The position numbers were made by a program, and so were the translations under genes. DNA of 64,000 nt from Ignavibacteriaceae bacterium (GTDB lineage: Bacteria > Bacteroidota > Ignavibacteria > Ignavibacteriales > Ignavibacteriaceae), in the NCBI GenBank assembly GCA_008933765.1, contig WBUK01000014.1:1-64000 (forward strand). Direction: 5' to 3'. This document shows, piece by piece, positions 62,672 through 64,000 of the stretch; the first letter of the stretch is position 1, and each line of letters begins with the position of its first letter. Under the pieces are notes generated by a model, which did no database searches, was not told the origin of the DNA, and saw only the letters and a list, made by a program, of their open reading frames with translations.

Positions 62672-63316
62672 TTACTCAGCCGCTGCCTTTTCTTTAGAAT
62701 AAGTGTTGTTAAAATATTCTGCCGCCCCGGATTGAAGCAACAGCACCTGCGAGTTCAGGATGTCGTAGGTGGAAACACTGTTAACACTGAGAACTTTCAC
62801 TCTTTCAATATTTCTTCCTGAGCGGTAAACATTCTCGTTATGTTCTGAAGTTAACAGAAGAACTTTTTTACCTTCAAGTTTCAGTGCCTGAAGCAATGCA
62901 ACAAAATCTTTTGTTTTGGGGGCTTCGTAGTTAAAATCTTCTACAATAACCAACCGCTCTTCAGAATATTTAAGGGAAAGAGCCGACTTCTTAGCCAGTA
63001 TCGCAACCTTGCGCGGCAGTTTCAACCGATAGTCTCTCGGCTTGGGCCCAAAGATTCTGCCTCCGCCCACCCACAATGGTGAGCGAGTTGTGCCGGCACG
63101 GGCACCACCTCTGCCTTTTTGCCTCCAGGGCTTCTTTCCTCCGCCTCTTACTTCGCTTCTCTCTTTTGTTTTGTGCGTACCCTGCCTTTGATTTGCAAGG
63201 TAAACTTTCGAAGCAAGATACAGAACATGATGGTTCGGCTCTGCCGAGAAAACTCCATCATTTAATTCGATCTGTCCGGAGACTGTACCGTCTGTTTTAT
63301 AAACATCAACAAACAT
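62672..63316 (-). CDS. rplD: 50S ribosomal protein L4
   Basis: Tunnel-wall protein; in some bacteria represses the S10 operon. 214 residues: RQGTHKTKERSEVRGGGKKP WRQKGRGGARAGTTRSPLWV (tunnel loop), LILSLKYSEERLVIVEDF-like segment near 120. In order rplC-rplD-rplW. Confidence 0.98.
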   Translation of the reverse strand: MFVDVYKTDGTVSGQIELNDGVFSAEPNHHVLYLASKVYLANQRQGTHKTKERSEVRGGGKKPWRQKGRGGARAGTTRSPLWVGGGRIFGPKPRDYRLKLPRKVAILAKKSALSLKYSEERLVIVEDFNYEAPKTKDFVALLQALKLEGKKVLLLTSEHNENVYRSGRNIERVKVLSVNSVSTYDILNSQVLLLQSGAAEYFNNTYSKEKAAAE

Positions 63317-63328
63317 TTCTAACCTGAA

Positions 63329-63952
63329 CTAATTTTTAAGTAATTCTACTATTGAATTTACGGCACCCGGAACAGCGCCTTTAACTAAAACTATGTTTTT
63401 ATCTTCAATTATCTTAACGACCTGAAGATTTAAAGCGGTAAACCTTTGATTACCCATTCTGCCTGCCATTTTCTGACCGGGAAATACCCTTGAAGGGTAA
63501 GATGAAGCACCAATTGAACCGGGTGCTCTGAGCCTGTCGGACTGACCGTGTGTCGTACCGCCTACTCCGCCAAATCCGTGCCGTCTCATGACACCCTGAA
63601 AGCCTTTACCCTTACTTTTTCCGGCTACTTTTATTATTTCGCCTTCTGTAAAGATGTTCGCTCCTATGGTATCACCGATATTATACTCTGCCACGGAATC
63701 TACGCGGAATTCTCTTAAATGCCTGACCGGTGTGAGGTTCTTCTTCTTGAAATCACCAAGAACCGGTTTTGTCAGGCTTTTCTCTTTTACTGCACCAAAC
63801 CCGAGCTGAATGGCGTTGTAGCCGTTAATTTCGGTGCTGCGTACCGCAGTAACGGTGCAGGGGCCCGCCTCGATGATCGTAACAGGGATTCTGTTACCGG
63901 AATCATCATAAATGGCAGACATTCCAATTTTTTTACCAAGTATTCCTAACAT
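63329..63952 (-). CDS. rplC: 50S ribosomal protein L3
   Basis: Early-assembling large-subunit protein reaching the peptidyl-transferase centre. I place the start at the ATG 63950-63952 (MLGILGKKIGMSAIYDD, GGAGAG six bases upstream), giving 207 residues; the frame extends five codons to a TTG without such a site. Core: GKGFQGVMRRHGFGGVGGTT HG and PGQKMAGRMGNQR. Confidence 0.97.
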   Translation of the reverse strand: MLGILGKKIGMSAIYDDSGNRIPVTIIEAGPCTVTAVRSTEINGYNAIQLGFGAVKEKSLTKPVLGDFKKKNLTPVRHLREFRVDSVAEYNIGDTIGANIFTEGEIIKVAGKSKGKGFQGVMRRHGFGGVGGTTHGQSDRLRAPGSIGASSYPSRVFPGQKMAGRMGNQRFTALNLQVVKIIEDKNIVLVKGAVPGAVNSIVELLKN

Positions 63953-63971
63953 ATATTCTCTCCGCAATCCC

Positions 63972-64000
63972 TTAGAGTTTGATCTCTATGTCAACTCCGG
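63972..64000 (-). CDS. rpsJ: 30S ribosomal protein S10, last codons only
   Basis: The minus strand from the window edge reads GVDIEIKL and a TAA at 63974-63972, the standard C-terminus of S10. Eight codons are visible; the rest lies beyond the window. It is the expected neighbour upstream of rplC. Confidence 0.88.

Overview
This window looks like a chromosomal segment from the Bacteroidota/Chlorobi/Ignavibacteria group, most likely an Ignavibacteria-like lineage. Evidence: a secreted protein ends in a type IX secretion sorting domain of the 'NFPNPFNPET ... LPSGVY' kind, the primary sigma factor is the short form of about 286 residues typical of that group, and a few -7 boxes fit TAnnTTTG. Clear Shine-Dalgarno sequences precede many genes, and GTG and TTG starts are common. 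Nearly every gene is on the minus strand; only a LiaF-like membrane protein (38131-38862) and a TlpA-like lipoprotein (41095-43020) are on plus. This placement is inferred from sequence features, not from a database comparison.

Layout by coordinate (transcription mostly runs from high to low). 1-4211: threonine pathway genes thrA and thrB. 4230-7178: uvrB and a methyltransferase. 7384-8906: a small AT-rich accessory cassette with an SMC/ABC-type AAA ATPase and an overlapping partner, the best candidate here for an undescribed (possibly defence) system. 9066-17033: an envelope-rich stretch (type IX secreted thioredoxin-fold protein, ECF sigma plus anti-sigma, holA, two cyclophilins, uppP, a beta-barrel, a flippase-like membrane protein, a LolA-like carrier). 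17061-22925: ftsK, comB, gcvT, rng. 23139-32370: the classical rimP-nusA-infB-rbfA-truB-ribF-rpsO-pnp translation/RNA cluster. 32464-40825: a CorC-like CBS protein, B12-dependent ribonucleotide reductase nrdJ, the LiaF-like gene and a DnaQ/GIY-YIG fusion nuclease. 41095-49454: TlpA lipoprotein, NlpC/P60 lipoprotein, rpoD, two EutN/CcmL shell-vertex proteins, deoB, a GAF/degenerate-GGDEF sensor and engB. 49515-64000: the S10-spc-alpha ribosomal superoperon from the last codons of rpsJ to rplQ, including secY, map, infA, rpmJ, rpoA, and a tRNA-Gln gene inserted between rplR and rpsE.

Two things cut across the ordinary gene content. First, short tandem repeats recur. Several begin in the last codons of a gene and continue past its stop (thrB, the methyltransferase, infB, the TlpA gene, the GAF gene), and others are in-frame expansions inside proteins (thrB, thrA, the NlpC lipoprotein). 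Second, deoB has no ATG, GTG or TTG that preserves its catalytic N-terminus; a well-spaced Shine-Dalgarno points to an ATC start. RNA-level candidates include a hairpin that would cover the methyltransferase ribosome site, a terminator directly downstream of a promoter-like sequence before rimP-nusA, a hairpin in the rpsO leader, and a potentially pseudoknotted element upstream of nrdJ.
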